Shown here in pieces: positions 17,632 to 26,823 of a stretch of DNA of 64,000 bases (position 1 is the first letter of the stretch; each line of letters starts with the position of its first letter). The DNA comes from a bacterium (lineage in GTDB: Bacteria; UBA8248). A program made the position numbers and the translations under genes. The notes below the pieces were generated by a model. That model was given only the letters and a program-made list of their open reading frames with translations, was not told the DNA's origin and ran no database searches. The stretch covers positions 313,426-377,425 of the forward strand of contig JAJDYR010000022.1 in the NCBI GenBank assembly GCA_022825065.1. Direction: 5' to 3'.

Positions 17632-18156
17632 ATGGACGCGCCGACAATCATCAAAGAGCGCCTGGAAGCCTACGGCATGAGACTCAGAGAGGTTATGGAA
17701 GACGTCACCGATGAGGACCTCATGTTGCAACCCGGCCCGAACGACAACCCCATGGGCTGGCTCGTCTGGCACATGACGCGCTTCGAGGACAGGACGTTTT
17801 CGTTCCTCGGCGGAACCCCTGAGCTTTGGATAGAGGGGGAATGGCACGAGCGGTTCGGCATGGCGCCCGACGCCGAATGCACCGGCGTGGGCTTCACGCT
17901 CGAACAGGTTCTGGCCCTTAGAGTCGGCAAGGAGGCCCTGATGGGCTATTTCGAAGCGGTACGCGGGAAAACGCTCCCCTGCCTCTCGGGCCTGAGCGCG
18001 GCGGACCTCGACAGGGAAGAAATCGATTTCTACACCAAGAAACCCATCAAGCTCGGTCTGGTCCTGGGGAGATTTCTCGGCGATCACCTATCGCACGTCG
18101 GCCAAATCTGCTATCTGCGAGGCCACATCGCAGGCTGGGGGCGATACCCCGCATAG
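17632..18156 (+). CDS. DinB/YfiT-like four-helix metal-binding protein
   Basis: A 174-residue protein with the DinB-superfamily layout: a His in PMGWLVWHMTRFED after helix 1-2 and two His residues in the last helices, GDHLSHVGQICYLRGH. These three His residues form the usual metal site. Family members include mycothiol- or bacillithiol-dependent transferases and DNA-damage-induced proteins of unknown function. The ATG has a GGAGG ribosome site. It is preceded by a terminator, so it likely has its own promoter. Confidence 0.82.
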   Translation: MDAPTIIKERLEAYGMRLREVMEDVTDEDLMLQPGPNDNPMGWLVWHMTRFEDRTFSFLGGTPELWIEGEWHERFGMAPDAECTGVGFTLEQVLALRVGKEALMGYFEAVRGKTLPCLSGLSAADLDREEIDFYTKKPIKLGLVLGRFLGDHLSHVGQICYLRGHIAGWGRYPA

Positions 18157-18160
18157 ATGT

Positions 18161-19162
18161 TCAGTCGAGTTCTCCCAATCTCCTGAGCGCGCGCTTCACG
18201 TCCTCTTCGGGCGTCTCGTCGGGGACGCGGAAAAGAGGCTGCGTGACGCCCATCTCCCTCAAAGCCGCCAGCATCTCGTTGCATCTGGATTTGGGGCCGC
18301 AGATGGCGAGGTCGTCCACCAGTTCATCAGAAAGCGCCTCTCCCGCCGCCCTGCGGCCGCCCTTCCTCCAGGCCGCGCGAATTTTTTGAGCGTCCTCCCC
18401 GTAGCCCCAGCGCGTGAGCTGGGCCTGGTAGTAGTCGCCCATCGCGCCGATATAAAACCCGAGTTCGGGCTTCACGAGGGCGCGCGCGCGATCGAGATCG
18501 TCAAACGGCGCCGTGTAGACGAAGGGCGCCACGTCGATCTCCGAGACCGCCCTGCCCGCCGATTCGGCGCCCTCCTGCAGGAATTTGAGCGCGTCCCTCG
18601 TCCTCGAGAACGGAATGCAGAAAGGAATCCAGCCATCGGCGATCTCTCCGGTCAGCCTCGTATAGTTCGGGCCGTTCGAGCCCAGATAGATGGGCAGGCG
18701 CTCCTGCACCGGCTTTCGTCTGAGCTTGAAGCCGCTCATCCGGTAGATTTCGCCGTCCAGCTCCACGCGCTCGCCACGGAACGCCTGGCGCAGGGCTTCG
18801 ACCATCTCGCGCGAGCGCTTGAGCGGACTGCCGAAGGGAACCCCGTGCCAGTTCTCGATCACCGCCTGTCCGCTCGAGCCGAGTCCCAGATGGAAGCGGC
18901 CGTCGCTCATCACGTCGAGTTCCGCCGCCGTCTGGGCCATGAGGCCGGGCGTTCTCCCGTAGATGTTGAACACCGCGGCTCCCAGCTTGAGCTTGTCCAC
19001 CGACTGCGCCGCCATGGCGATGAGGATGCTCCCGTCGCGAACCCAGGTCTCCGGAAACCAGAGCGAATCGATTCCAGAATCCTCGCACCACCGGGCGAAT
19101 CGCGGAACCTCGCGCGCGTCGATGGTCTCCTGATGCCATAAAACGACCCCTTTTTCCGTCAT
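18161..19162 (-). CDS. LLM-class flavin-dependent oxidoreductase
   Basis: A 333-residue bacterial-luciferase-like protein, TIM-barrel enzymes that use reduced FMN or F420. Motifs: RWCEDSGIDSLWFPETW near residue 30, the DVMSDGRFHLGLGSSGQA phosphate-binding region and IYLGSNGPNYTRLTGEIADGW. Its layout (about 330 residues, PLFRVPDE near the end) resembles methylenetetrahydromethanopterin-reductase-like F420-dependent members, but the cofactor cannot be set by eye. The ATG at 19162 has a strong GGAGGAG ribosome site; a longer TTG start lacks one. It ends 5 bases from the convergent DinB-like gene. Confidence 0.87.
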   Translation of the reverse strand: MTEKGVVLWHQETIDAREVPRFARWCEDSGIDSLWFPETWVRDGSILIAMAAQSVDKLKLGAAVFNIYGRTPGLMAQTAAELDVMSDGRFHLGLGSSGQAVIENWHGVPFGSPLKRSREMVEALRQAFRGERVELDGEIYRMSGFKLRRKPVQERLPIYLGSNGPNYTRLTGEIADGWIPFCIPFSRTRDALKFLQEGAESAGRAVSEIDVAPFVYTAPFDDLDRARALVKPELGFYIGAMGDYYQAQLTRWGYGEDAQKIRAAWRKGGRRAAGEALSDELVDDLAICGPKSRCNEMLAALREMGVTQPLFRVPDETPEEDVKRALRRLGELD

Positions 19163-19203
19163 GAACCGACTCTCCTCCAACTGCAAGTCCTTGGTTTCCG
19201 CGC

Positions 19204-19232
19204 TTGACAGACGCGGGCATATTCCCTATAAA
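19204..19232 (+). promoter_or_regulatory. Near-consensus sigma-70 promoter of the helicase gene
   Basis: A perfect -35 box TTGACA (19204-19209), a 17-base spacer and a TATAAA -10 box (19227-19232). The predicted transcription start falls at about 19239-19241, practically on the GTG start codon of the helicase gene. Confidence 0.8.
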
Positions 19233-19240
19233 CTCTCATC

Positions 19241-20962
19241 GTGAGAATTATCAAACGTTTAGCGAGCATCATTCGCTCCAAAAGCAAAGCAGAAGCACCT
19301 GAGAGCCAATCAAGTCCCAAGGTTCAGGAATCCGCTTCCATATCAACCGCAGACCATACCGGGCGGAGAGACCCGCTTTCCGCTTCGACACCCCTCAACG
19401 GTGAATCCCCTAAGGAAGAAACCGGCTCGAACGGAACGAATCCCGCGAAACCGCGCCGCCGGCGCAGGCGCTCGCGGAGAAGACAAAGTAATGGAGAACC
19501 CTTGCATAAGCAAAACACAGCGACCATAGAATCGAAAAAACCGGAAAACGACGACAAAACATCCAAAAACAAAAAGACAAGAAGACGCCGCAAGAGAAAA
19601 CCCGCAACAGCCGGAGCGAAAACCGCACCGCAAAAATCCCAGAAAGCCGCGAATCCCTCGTATAACGGCATCACCTACCAAAAAGACCCCGCCGACTTCG
19701 GCGTGGGCGATTTTAACGTCGACGATGCGCCCGAGGGCTTCCGGGAACTCGGCTTCGAGCCGGAGTTGCTCCGCGGGATTCACGGCCTCGGGTTCGATGC
19801 CCCCACCCCCATCCAGAGCGAGGCGATACCCGTCGCGCGCGAAGGCCGAGACATCATCGGCTGCGCCCAGACGGGCACGGGGAAAACAGCCTCATTCGCA
19901 CTGCCTACGCTCGAACGCCTGCAAGGCGGTTCGGGCACGCGCTGCCTCGTCCTGACGCCCACACGGGAACTCGCCATCCAGGTCTCGGAGCAATTCCACC
20001 GGTTGGGAAAACACCTGGAAACATCGTGCGCCGTCATCTACGGCGGAGTGGACTACGAACCCCAGTTCCAGGCTTTTCAGGAGAAGGTGGACATCGTCGT
20101 CGCCACGCCCGGCAGGCTGCTCGATCACCTGAACCGGAAATCCGTCCATTTCAGAAATCTGGATATCCTCATCATCGACGAGGCCGACCGCATGCTGGAC
20201 ATGGGCTTCGCCGAGGAAATCACCGAAATCCTCAAACGCCTGCCCAAAGAGCGCCAGACCATGCTCTTCTCCGCCACCATGCCCGAAAAGATTCAGGACC
20301 TGGCGAATCGAGCGGTGAGCGACCCGGTGCAAATCAACATTTCGCCGCCATCGACGCCGGCGGAGGGCATCCACCACGGGGTCTACCCCATCAGCATGGT
20401 GAACAAGCCGCGCGGCGTGCTGGGCATCATCGACAAATACAACCCCACCAGCGTTCTCATCTTCACGAGAACCAAGGCCGGGGCCGATGTGCTGTGCAAT
20501 TTCCTGGAAAACGAGAAAATCTCCGTCGCCAAGATTCACTCCGACAGAAGCCAGCGCCAGAGAGAGCGCGCGCTGGCGGGCTTTCGCCAGGGCAAGCACC
20601 GCATCCTCGTAGCGACGGACATCGTTTCGCGTGGCATCGACGTGACGGGCATATCACACGTCATCAATTACGACGTGCCCGAATACCCGGAGGACTACGT
20701 CCACCGCGCAGGCAGAACGGCGCGCGCGGGCCGCATCGGCTACGCCATGACGCTCATGTCACCCGGCGAAATCACGCCCGTCAAGAATATAGAACGCTTC
20801 ATCGGCAAGGCGCTTCCCAGGGTCGGCATCCAAGGCTTCGCGGACGACGTCCACCAGCAAAACCTCGAGAACGAACCCAAGCCCCTGCTCGACCAGCCGC
20901 ACGTGGCGCGCTACGAGCGGCTTCGCAAAATGCCGCGCCGCACCGGCCTGTCGCTCCGCTAG
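19241..20962 (+). CDS. DEAD-box ATP-dependent RNA helicase with long basic N-terminus
   Basis: A 573-residue helicase for RNA unwinding in ribosome assembly or RNA decay. Residues 1-150 are low-complexity, rich in Lys, Arg, Ser and Asn (an RRRRRRSRRR-type run), probably a disordered RNA-binding tail. The core follows: Q-motif region ending TPIQ, Walker A AQTGTGKT, DEAD in IIDEADRMLDMGF, SAT in FSATM and motif VI HRAGRTARAG. The organisation is like RhlB/RhlE-type helicases with moved tails. GTG 19241 is the only plausible start for this frame; it has no ribosome site and lies at the predicted transcription start, suggesting a leaderless mRNA. Confidence 0.93.
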   Translation: MRIIKRLASIIRSKSKAEAPESQSSPKVQESASISTADHTGRRDPLSASTPLNGESPKEETGSNGTNPAKPRRRRRRSRRRQSNGEPLHKQNTATIESKKPENDDKTSKNKKTRRRRKRKPATAGAKTAPQKSQKAANPSYNGITYQKDPADFGVGDFNVDDAPEGFRELGFEPELLRGIHGLGFDAPTPIQSEAIPVAREGRDIIGCAQTGTGKTASFALPTLERLQGGSGTRCLVLTPTRELAIQVSEQFHRLGKHLETSCAVIYGGVDYEPQFQAFQEKVDIVVATPGRLLDHLNRKSVHFRNLDILIIDEADRMLDMGFAEEITEILKRLPKERQTMLFSATMPEKIQDLANRAVSDPVQINISPPSTPAEGIHHGVYPISMVNKPRGVLGIIDKYNPTSVLIFTRTKAGADVLCNFLENEKISVAKIHSDRSQRQRERALAGFRQGKHRILVATDIVSRGIDVTGISHVINYDVPEYPEDYVHRAGRTARAGRIGYAMTLMSPGEITPVKNIERFIGKALPRVGIQGFADDVHQQNLENEPKPLLDQPHVARYERLRKMPRRTGLSLR

Positions 20963-21132
20963 CTCGAAGCGCCCCCCGGCAAATGTGAAACGAAATAACC
21001 GAAATACGGCCTCCTTCTCCCAAAGATTTGTTAAAGATTTTTTGAACTTTCCAAGTATTTGATTTGGAATCACTTACAGGCATAGAAGCACGCCCGTCAA
21101 TGAAAAAATCCTGGGCTCCGCCATGTTCTCTA

Positions 21133-21161
21133 TTGACCTCTCCGCGCGGCTAGGATAGATT
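21133..21161 (+). promoter_or_regulatory. Candidate sigma-70 promoter of the HU gene
   Basis: TTGACC (21133-21138), a 17-base spacer, then TAGATT (21156-21161). Five of six and four of six consensus matches, about 70 bases before the HU start codon. Confidence 0.5.
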
Positions 21162-21236
21162 GAATTCCCTCGTGAAATTTTTGTGATATCAATCGTTTCT
21201 ATAAAGCCCGTAGCCGAACGTGGAAGGGAGACCCAT

Positions 21237-21512
21237 ATGCAAAAATCCGACCTGATAGAAAAAATCGCCGGGGACGCCGGCATCTCGAAAGCGGCGGCGG
21301 ACCGGGCTCTCAAGTCTCTGCTTGACTCCGTGACCCAGGCCCTGAAAAACGGGGACCGCGTATCCCTGGTTGGATTCGGAACATTTTCCGTCTCTAAACG
21401 AGGCGCACGCACGGGGCGCAACCCGCAAACGGGCGAGACAATCTCCATCAAGGCGAGCAAGGCGCCCAAATTCTCCGCAGGCAAAAGCCTCAAGGACGCG
21501 GTGAACAAGTAA
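21237..21512 (+). CDS. HU-family histone-like DNA-binding protein
   Basis: A 91-residue HU/IHF-family protein that bends and compacts DNA. The sequence follows the HU pattern from start to end: [12 protein letters not shown], the [11 protein letters not shown] turn and the DNA-arm signature [14 protein letters not shown], ending KSLKDAVNK. It is HU-beta-like rather than IHF by the arm sequence. The ATG at 21237 has an AAGGGAG ribosome site. A single-gene unit: own promoter upstream and a terminator downstream. Confidence 0.95.
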   Translation: MQKSDLIEKIAGDAGISKAAADRALKSLLDSVTQALKNGDRVSLVGFGTFSVSKRGARTGRNPQTGETISIKASKAPKFSAGKSLKDAVNK

Positions 21513-21560
21513 ACGCGGGCTTCTGAAGGCGTCTGATTCGAGAATCACCAGTTACAATGT

Positions 21561-21612
21561 GAAACCCCCGATGCTGGAGGTGTAATGTCCGGCGCCGGGG
21601 GTTTCCTTTTTT
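21561..21612 (+). terminator. Terminator after the HU gene
   Basis: A perfect 10-bp inverted repeat (21561-21570 with 21596-21605) with a 25-base loop is followed by a T-rich tract (CTTTTTT). The loop is long for a terminator and contains its own short GGCGCC palindrome. Confidence 0.65.
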
Positions 21613-21733
21613 CAAATACGTTTCATGCGAGTCCCTTCACCGATGAGCGTCATTCCGGTGAAAGCCGGTATGACGTCGATCCGCAAGAGACAGAGGTGCT
21701 TTCGCAGGGGAGATCTACTGACGCACAGCGGCT

Positions 21734-22822
21734 TCAGGCGAGAAAATCCCTGAGCTTCGAGAGGAATCGCTCGTTTTCCTCAGGGAGTCCGACTGTCACG
21801 CGAATCCATTCGGGATGCCCGAAGGCGCTGCCCGGGCGAACGATGACGCCCTCGCGCATCAGGGCGTTCATCGCCGCGTCGCCCTCACCCACGCGCACGA
21901 AGATGAAATTGGCCTGGCTCTCCACGTATTCGAGCCCCATCCCGCCGAACGCCGCATAGAGCGCTTCCCTCCCCTCCCGCACCAGCGTGACGGCGCGCTC
22001 TTTGTAGCCGTCGTCCTCGAGCGCGGCCAGGGCAGCCGCCTGCGCGAGCTGATTCACGTTGAAAGGCTCGCGGACGCGGTTCATGTACCCGACGACGCTC
22101 TCGCGGCTCAAGGCGAATCCCACGCGAAGGCCGGCCAGACCGTAGATCTTCGAAAACGAACGCAGGACGACCAGCGGGAAGCGATCGATGAGGGAGACGC
22201 TGTCGGGATAGGCCGGATCGTCCGCGAAATCGCCATAGGCCTCATCCAGGAGCACCAGGAGGCCTTCGGGCAGTTTTTCGAGAAAGGAGACGAGTTCATC
22301 CCCGGTCAGAATCCCGCCCGTGGGGTTGTTCGGTGAGCAGAGGAACACGATTTTCGTGCGGACGGAAATTCTATCGAGGACATCGCTCAAATCAACCCGC
22401 ATATCCCGCAGGGGCGAGAAAACGACCCGCGCGCCCATCACCCGGCTCACGTGCGCATAGGGGCTGAAGGTGGGCTGGGGGATGACCACTTCGTCGCCGT
22501 CGTTCAGGAACGTCCTGCTCATGACGGAGAGAACGTCGTCGCCCCCGTTTCCCATGAAAACGCAGGCCGGGGAGACGCCCAGTTTTTCCGCCAGGCGCTC
22601 CGCCAGCGCCTTCGCTCCGCCGTCGGGGTAGCGGTGCAGGCCGTCGAGCGCGCCGCGAATCGCATCCACGGCACCGGGCGCCGGGCCGAGCGCATTCTCG
22701 TTGCTGGCGAGCTTGACGACCTCGCTCAGCCCGAACTCGGCGGCCACCTCCTCGATGGAGCGCCCCGGCACATACGCCTTGAGGGACGAGACGCCCTTTC
22801 TCAGCAAGTCTTCCACGTTCAA
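21734..22822 (-). CDS. hisC: Histidinol-phosphate aminotransferase
   Basis: A 362-residue fold-type I PLP aminotransferase, step 7 of histidine synthesis. Signatures: KLASNENALGP near residue 38, the CSPNNPTGGIL motif, DEAYGDFA and the Schiff-base Lys in LRSFSKIYGLAGLRVGFA. Length is normal. Start is TTG at 22822 with a GAGG ribosome site; an in-frame GTG lies two codons later. No other his gene adjoins it. Some HisC-like enzymes also act on aromatic amino acids, so specificity is inferred from overall similarity. Confidence 0.92.
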   Translation of the reverse strand: MNVEDLLRKGVSSLKAYVPGRSIEEVAAEFGLSEVVKLASNENALGPAPGAVDAIRGALDGLHRYPDGGAKALAERLAEKLGVSPACVFMGNGGDDVLSVMSRTFLNDGDEVVIPQPTFSPYAHVSRVMGARVVFSPLRDMRVDLSDVLDRISVRTKIVFLCSPNNPTGGILTGDELVSFLEKLPEGLLVLLDEAYGDFADDPAYPDSVSLIDRFPLVVLRSFSKIYGLAGLRVGFALSRESVVGYMNRVREPFNVNQLAQAAALAALEDDGYKERAVTLVREGREALYAAFGGMGLEYVESQANFIFVRVGEGDAAMNALMREGVIVRPGSAFGHPEWIRVTVGLPEENERFLSKLRDFLA

Positions 22823-23055
22823 AGTCTTACACCTCTTTTCCGGTCCTCATCGTCGTTTGGAACTCCCCGAACGGCGAACATATAGACCATTCAGAACGAT
22901 TTGGCCACACCCCGGAGTTCAAGGACGCCCACGGTTTTCCCTGCACAGGAACCGGATATCGTCATACGCCATGAAGCCCGCAATGTCGATGCGTTGCCCT
23001 CTGCGAGGCGGACGGGCTAGAATATGGCGGATCAGCCGTCGAACGGAGGTTCACC

Positions 23056-23904
23056 TTGAGCGATGCGAAGCCCGACGCGAAACTGAAAAAACTCGAACAA
23101 ACCCTCGAAGAGATGGGGAGCGTTCTGGTCGCGTTCTCTGCGGGCGTGGACAGCACCTTCCTGGCCAAAGTGGCCCACGAAACCCTGGGCTCAGGCGCGC
23201 TCGCCGTCACGGGCCGCTCCGTCACCCTGGCCGCGTCCGAACTCGAAGAATCGCACGTACTCGCAGCGCAAATCGGGATTCGCCACCTCATCGTGGACAC
23301 AGACGAGATAGCGGACGAATCGTTCGGGAACAACCCGCCGAACCGCTGTTATTTCTGCAAGAACGAGCTCTATACCGTCCTGAGCCGCGTGGCGGCCCGG
23401 GAGAAGACGGCGGTCATCGTCGACGGCTCGAACGCCGACGACGTGGGCGACCACCGCCCCGGGATGCAGGCGGCGCGGGAGCTGGGCGTGCGGAGCCCGC
23501 TCATGGAAGTCGGGATGACGAAAGAGGACATCCGCGCGCTCTCCCAATCCTTCGGCCTCCCCACGTGGGACAAGCCGGCGCAGGCCTGCCTATCGAGCCG
23601 CTTCCCTTATGGGGACCGCATCACGCCCGAGAAGATCGCCCAGGTCGAAAAGGCGGAAAGCGGCTTGCGGGAGCTGGGCTTCCGCCAGCTGCGGGTGCGC
23701 CACCACGGCGACGTCGCCAGAATCGAGGTGCCTACAGCCGACATCGCGCGGCTCGTTGACGAGGAGACCTCCAGGCAAGTGGTCGCCCGGATGAAAGAGG
23801 CCGGCTTCACCTACGTGACCATCGATCTCGAAGGGTTCCGCTCGGGAAGCATGAACGAAGTGCTCAAAACCGGGCGCGACTCCGACCTCCTCATCCTCTC
23901 GTGA
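23056..23904 (+). CDS. larE: LarE, sulfur-donating enzyme for nickel-pincer cofactor
   Basis: Adenylates a carboxylate of the pyridinium precursor and inserts sulfur during synthesis of the nickel-pincer nucleotide used by lactate racemase. 282 residues of the PP-loop ATP-pyrophosphatase fold: AFSAGVDSTF is the PP-loop, NRCYFCKNELY and PAQACLSSRFPYG hold conserved Cys residues (the last is the sacrificial sulfur donor in the studied enzyme, if conserved). The start is TTG with a CGGAGG ribosome site. First gene of an overlapping larE-larB-larC unit. Confidence 0.93.
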   Translation: MSDAKPDAKLKKLEQTLEEMGSVLVAFSAGVDSTFLAKVAHETLGSGALAVTGRSVTLAASELEESHVLAAQIGIRHLIVDTDEIADESFGNNPPNRCYFCKNELYTVLSRVAAREKTAVIVDGSNADDVGDHRPGMQAARELGVRSPLMEVGMTKEDIRALSQSFGLPTWDKPAQACLSSRFPYGDRITPEKIAQVEKAESGLRELGFRQLRVRHHGDVARIEVPTADIARLVDEETSRQVVARMKEAGFTYVTIDLEGFRSGSMNEVLKTGRDSDLLILS

Positions 23905-24659
23905 ACCCGAACCTCATCCTCGAACTCCTCGAGCAGGTGAAAGGGGGCCGTCTCGCGCCTGATGACGCCGCCGCGCGCCTTCGGGACCTGCCCTTCGAGG
24001 ATCTGGGCCACACGCGGGTGGATCATCACCGCGCGCTCAGGAACGGCTTTCCCGAGGTCGTCTTCGGCGCGGGAAAAACCAGGGAGCAGGTCGTCGAAAT
24101 CGCAAAGAGCATGATGGCGAAAGACCAGACGGTCATGGTCACCCACGCAGGCGCGGAGCAGGCCGAAGCCCTGCTCGAATTATCCGCCCGCGCGAAGCAC
24201 CACGAAACCGCGCGCATCGTCGAAATCCCGTGCGAGAACCCGCCCGCTCCCGTCGGCTCCGTCGCGGTCGTTTGCGCGGGCACCTCCGACGTGCCCGTGG
24301 CCGAGGAGGCGGCGGTGACCGCGCGGGTGCTGGGTTCCAACGTGACGCGCGTCTACGACGTGGGCGTGGCGGGCCTGCACCGCCTCCTGGCGGAGGTGGA
24401 GACCCTGCGCGGGGCGAACGCCGTCATCGCCGTGGCGGGCATGGAGGGCGCCCTGCCCTCGGTTGTCGCCGGTCTGCTGGCCTGCCCCGTCATCGCGGTG
24501 CCCACGTCTGTGGGCTACGGCGCGAACCTGGGCGGTCTCACGGCGCTTTTCGCCATGCTGAACTCGTGCGCTTCGGGCCTGAGCGTGGTGAACATCGACA
24601 ACGGCTTCGGCGCGGCCTGCCAGGCGCACCTCATCAACAGGCAAACGGCCGCCTCATGA
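23901..24659 (+). CDS. larB: LarB, P2CMN-forming carboxylase/hydrolase of nickel-pincer synthesis
   Basis: Carboxylates nicotinic acid adenine dinucleotide and hydrolyses it, the first step of nickel-pincer nucleotide synthesis. 252 residues. The C-terminal half is PurE/NCAIR-mutase-like (VVCAGTSDVPVAEEAAVTA, VAGMEGALPSVVAGL, PTSVGYGANLGG, VVNIDNGFGAA). The GTG start overlaps the larE stop (GTGA), so translation is coupled. No LarA client enzyme lies nearby. Confidence 0.93.
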   Translation: MNPNLILELLEQVKGGRLAPDDAAARLRDLPFEDLGHTRVDHHRALRNGFPEVVFGAGKTREQVVEIAKSMMAKDQTVMVTHAGAEQAEALLELSARAKHHETARIVEIPCENPPAPVGSVAVVCAGTSDVPVAEEAAVTARVLGSNVTRVYDVGVAGLHRLLAEVETLRGANAVIAVAGMEGALPSVVAGLLACPVIAVPTSVGYGANLGGLTALFAMLNSCASGLSVVNIDNGFGAACQAHLINRQTAAS

Positions 24660-25894
24660 AGACGATCTATTTCGACTGCTTCGCGGGCGCTGCGGGCGAC
24701 ATGCTCGTGGGCGCTTTGATTGACGTCGGCCTCGATTTCACGGCCCTTGAAGCCGAGCTCGCGAAGCTGGGGATAGAGGGGTATTCACTGTCTTCTGAAC
24801 ATGTTTTGAAACAAGGCGTTACGGCTCAAAAATTCAGGGTGAACATCACCCATGAAACGCACCACCATCACCACGGAGAGGGGCATTCTCACGGCGCGCA
24901 CCATCACGGCCGCTCCTACAGCCGGATTCGGGAAATACTCGAACAAGCGCCGATACCGGAGGCTCCCAAAGCTCGCGCCATATCCGCGTTTCGCCGTCTG
25001 GGCGTCGTGGAGGCGGGCATACACGGGGTCTCCCTCGACGAAATCCACTTCCACGAAGTCGGCGCAATAGACTCCATCATCGACGTCACGGGCTATTTCC
25101 TGGGACTCCACATACTGGGCGTCGAGCGGGTGGCGGCCTCTCCCCTGCCGGTGGGGAGCGGGTTCGTGCAGTGCGCCCACGGTCGGATGCCGGTTCCCGC
25201 ACCCGCGACGGCCAAGCTGCTCGAAGGCGCGCTCGTGGCGCAGAGCGACCTCGAGGGCGAGGTTCTGACGCCAACGGGGGCCTTGCTGCTCACCGAGAGC
25301 GCGGAATTTTTCGGCCCCGTGCCCGAGATGACCATCACGCGGGTGGGCTACGGCGCGGGGGACAAGGACCAGCCGGACACCCCCAACGTCGTCCGCGCCT
25401 TTTTGGGGGAAAGCGAGGCGAGTCCCGAAAGCGATGGGCCGCCCACGACCATCGCCGTGCTCGAGGCCAACATCGACGACATGAGCCCCGAACTGTTCCC
25501 CCACGTTATCGAGGGAGCGCTCAAGGCGGGCGCGCTCGATGCGTTCTCCATACCCGTAACGGGCAAGAAGGGCAGGCCCGCGCAACTGCTTACCATCCTG
25601 AGTCCTCTAGAGAATCAAGACGCCCTCACCCGCTTCCTGTTCCGCGAAACCTCGACCCTGGGCGTACGCCGCCGCACGACGCGTCGCGCGGTGGCCGAGC
25701 GCGAATGGATGGAGGTCGACCTCCCCTGGGGCCGTGTGCGCGTCAAGCGTGGAACCTTCGAGGGCGCGCTCACGAATCTCGCGCCCGAATACGAGGATTG
25801 CAGGCGGCTGGCGGCGGTAAGCGGGGTTCCCCTGAAAGAGGTGATCGAGGCGGCCCTCGCCCGCGCTAGGGAATCAGCGGGGAGCGGGCCTTGA
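24656..25894 (+). CDS. larC: LarC, nickel insertase (single continuous frame)
   Basis: Inserts nickel into the pincer nucleotide, a CTP-dependent cyclometallase. 412 residues. It starts MKTIYFDCFAGAAGDM, contains a His-rich nickel-binding stretch (HHHHHGEGHSHGAHHHG, residues about 66-82) and the LEANIDDMSPE region of the C-terminal catalytic domain. In the Lactobacillus system larC1 and larC2 are joined by programmed frameshifting; here they are one open frame. The ATG overlaps the larB stop (ATGA). A frame running upstream through larB is not coding. Confidence 0.94.
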   Translation: MKTIYFDCFAGAAGDMLVGALIDVGLDFTALEAELAKLGIEGYSLSSEHVLKQGVTAQKFRVNITHETHHHHHGEGHSHGAHHHGRSYSRIREILEQAPIPEAPKARAISAFRRLGVVEAGIHGVSLDEIHFHEVGAIDSIIDVTGYFLGLHILGVERVAASPLPVGSGFVQCAHGRMPVPAPATAKLLEGALVAQSDLEGEVLTPTGALLLTESAEFFGPVPEMTITRVGYGAGDKDQPDTPNVVRAFLGESEASPESDGPPTTIAVLEANIDDMSPELFPHVIEGALKAGALDAFSIPVTGKKGRPAQLLTILSPLENQDALTRFLFRETSTLGVRRRTTRRAVAEREWMEVDLPWGRVRVKRGTFEGALTNLAPEYEDCRRLAAVSGVPLKEVIEAALARARESAGSGP

Positions 25895-25963
25895 ATATCC
25901 GCATGAACGGATGACCCGTGAGGCGCGGCGCAGCCCCGGGATGAAGGAATCGAGAGGCTACTC

Positions 25964-26206
25964 ATGAAGATCCGCATCAAATTGTTCGCCGATTTTGCGG
26001 AGAAGATGCCGCCCGAACAGGATGCGGAGGGTGTCGCCGAGATCACGCTGCCAGAAGGCGCCAGTATTTACGACGTGCTCGACCGCTTCGAGATTCCGTA
26101 TGAAGAAGCCTATATCGTCCTGCTCGACGGGCGGCACGCCAAGAAATCGGTCGTGATACCCGCAGGGTCGGAACTTTGCGTGTTCCCGCCCATCGTGGGG
26201 GGATGA
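25964..26206 (+). CDS. MoaD/ThiS-family sulfur-carrier-like protein
   Basis: An 80-residue beta-grasp protein ending in VFPPIVGG, the C-terminal Gly-Gly that is adenylated and thiocarboxylated in MoaD and ThiS. It begins MKIRIKLFADFAEKMPPEQ, like MoaD-type proteins. It lies 69 bases after larC. The family supplies sulfur for molybdopterin, thiamine or other cofactors through an E1-like enzyme, which is not in the window. The position suggests a link to nickel-cofactor sulfur chemistry, but this is inference from adjacency only. Confidence 0.85.
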   Translation: MKIRIKLFADFAEKMPPEQDAEGVAEITLPEGASIYDVLDRFEIPYEEAYIVLLDGRHAKKSVVIPAGSELCVFPPIVGG

Positions 26207-26353
26207 GGGTTCCCTGCTCAGGACAGGCACAGGGGGCTGGCATCACCCCTGCCACTGAAAATGCCCAACCGGAGGGAAGCGGGCGCAAAATACCTTCAGT
26301 GATTTCTGCGTTTCGGCATCGTAACCAACTGATAATATAAAGAGTACATATAT

Positions 26354-26812
26354 CTATTCTTTTTCTCTTCTCTCCACCATGATGGTGACGTCGCCCTCGT
26401 GGATGAGTTCATCGCGCTGATTCAGGAGCTTGAGGGCGAGCGTCACAATCCCCTGTCCCTTGCTGGAGATGCGCCTCGATTTCACGACGACCTCGCCGGA
26501 AATCGTATCGCCGAAGCGAATCGGGCCGCGAAAACGCCACTCCAAGCCTAAAAACGCCTCGACCGTCCCCTCGACGATGCCGAGCCTCGTCACCAGACCC
26601 ATGAGAAAGGAAAGCCCGAGCAGCCCGTGGCCCACCCTTTCCCCGAAAGGCGTCCTGGCCGCCGCCTCCGCATCGGTGTGCAGATAGGTGTAATCGCCCG
26701 TCAGGGCCGAGAAGGCGTTGACGTCGGACTCTCCGATCGTGCGCGCGGCGGTCTTCCACGCCCTGCCTTCTTCGAATTCCTCGTAAAACAAACCCGTAGC
26801 CTCGTATTCCAA
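26354..26812 (-). CDS. MaoC-like (R)-hydratase / dehydratase
   Basis: A 152-residue hot-dog-fold protein. The hydratase motif is present as FSALTGDYTYLHTDAEAAA with the catalytic Asp and His, followed by FGERVGHGLL. Homologues hydrate enoyl-CoA with R stereochemistry or act on C4/C5 dicarboxylyl-CoA. The start is taken as TTG 26812, because a GAGGAG ribosome site lies 7 bases before it and overlaps the end of the tonB-like gene; the longer open frame would run into that gene. It is the last gene of the exb/ton unit. Confidence 0.82.
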   Translation of the reverse strand: MEYEATGLFYEEFEEGRAWKTAARTIGESDVNAFSALTGDYTYLHTDAEAAARTPFGERVGHGLLGLSFLMGLVTRLGIVEGTVEAFLGLEWRFRGPIRFGDTISGEVVVKSRRISSKGQGIVTLALKLLNQRDELIHEGDVTIMVERREKE

Positions 26813-26823
26813 AACAACACTCC

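Noticed and set aside
24230..25894. LarC frame beginning inside larB
   Set aside because: Its first 142 residues are a shadow of larB. The real LarC start, MKTIYFDC, is at 24656 with an ATGA overlap.
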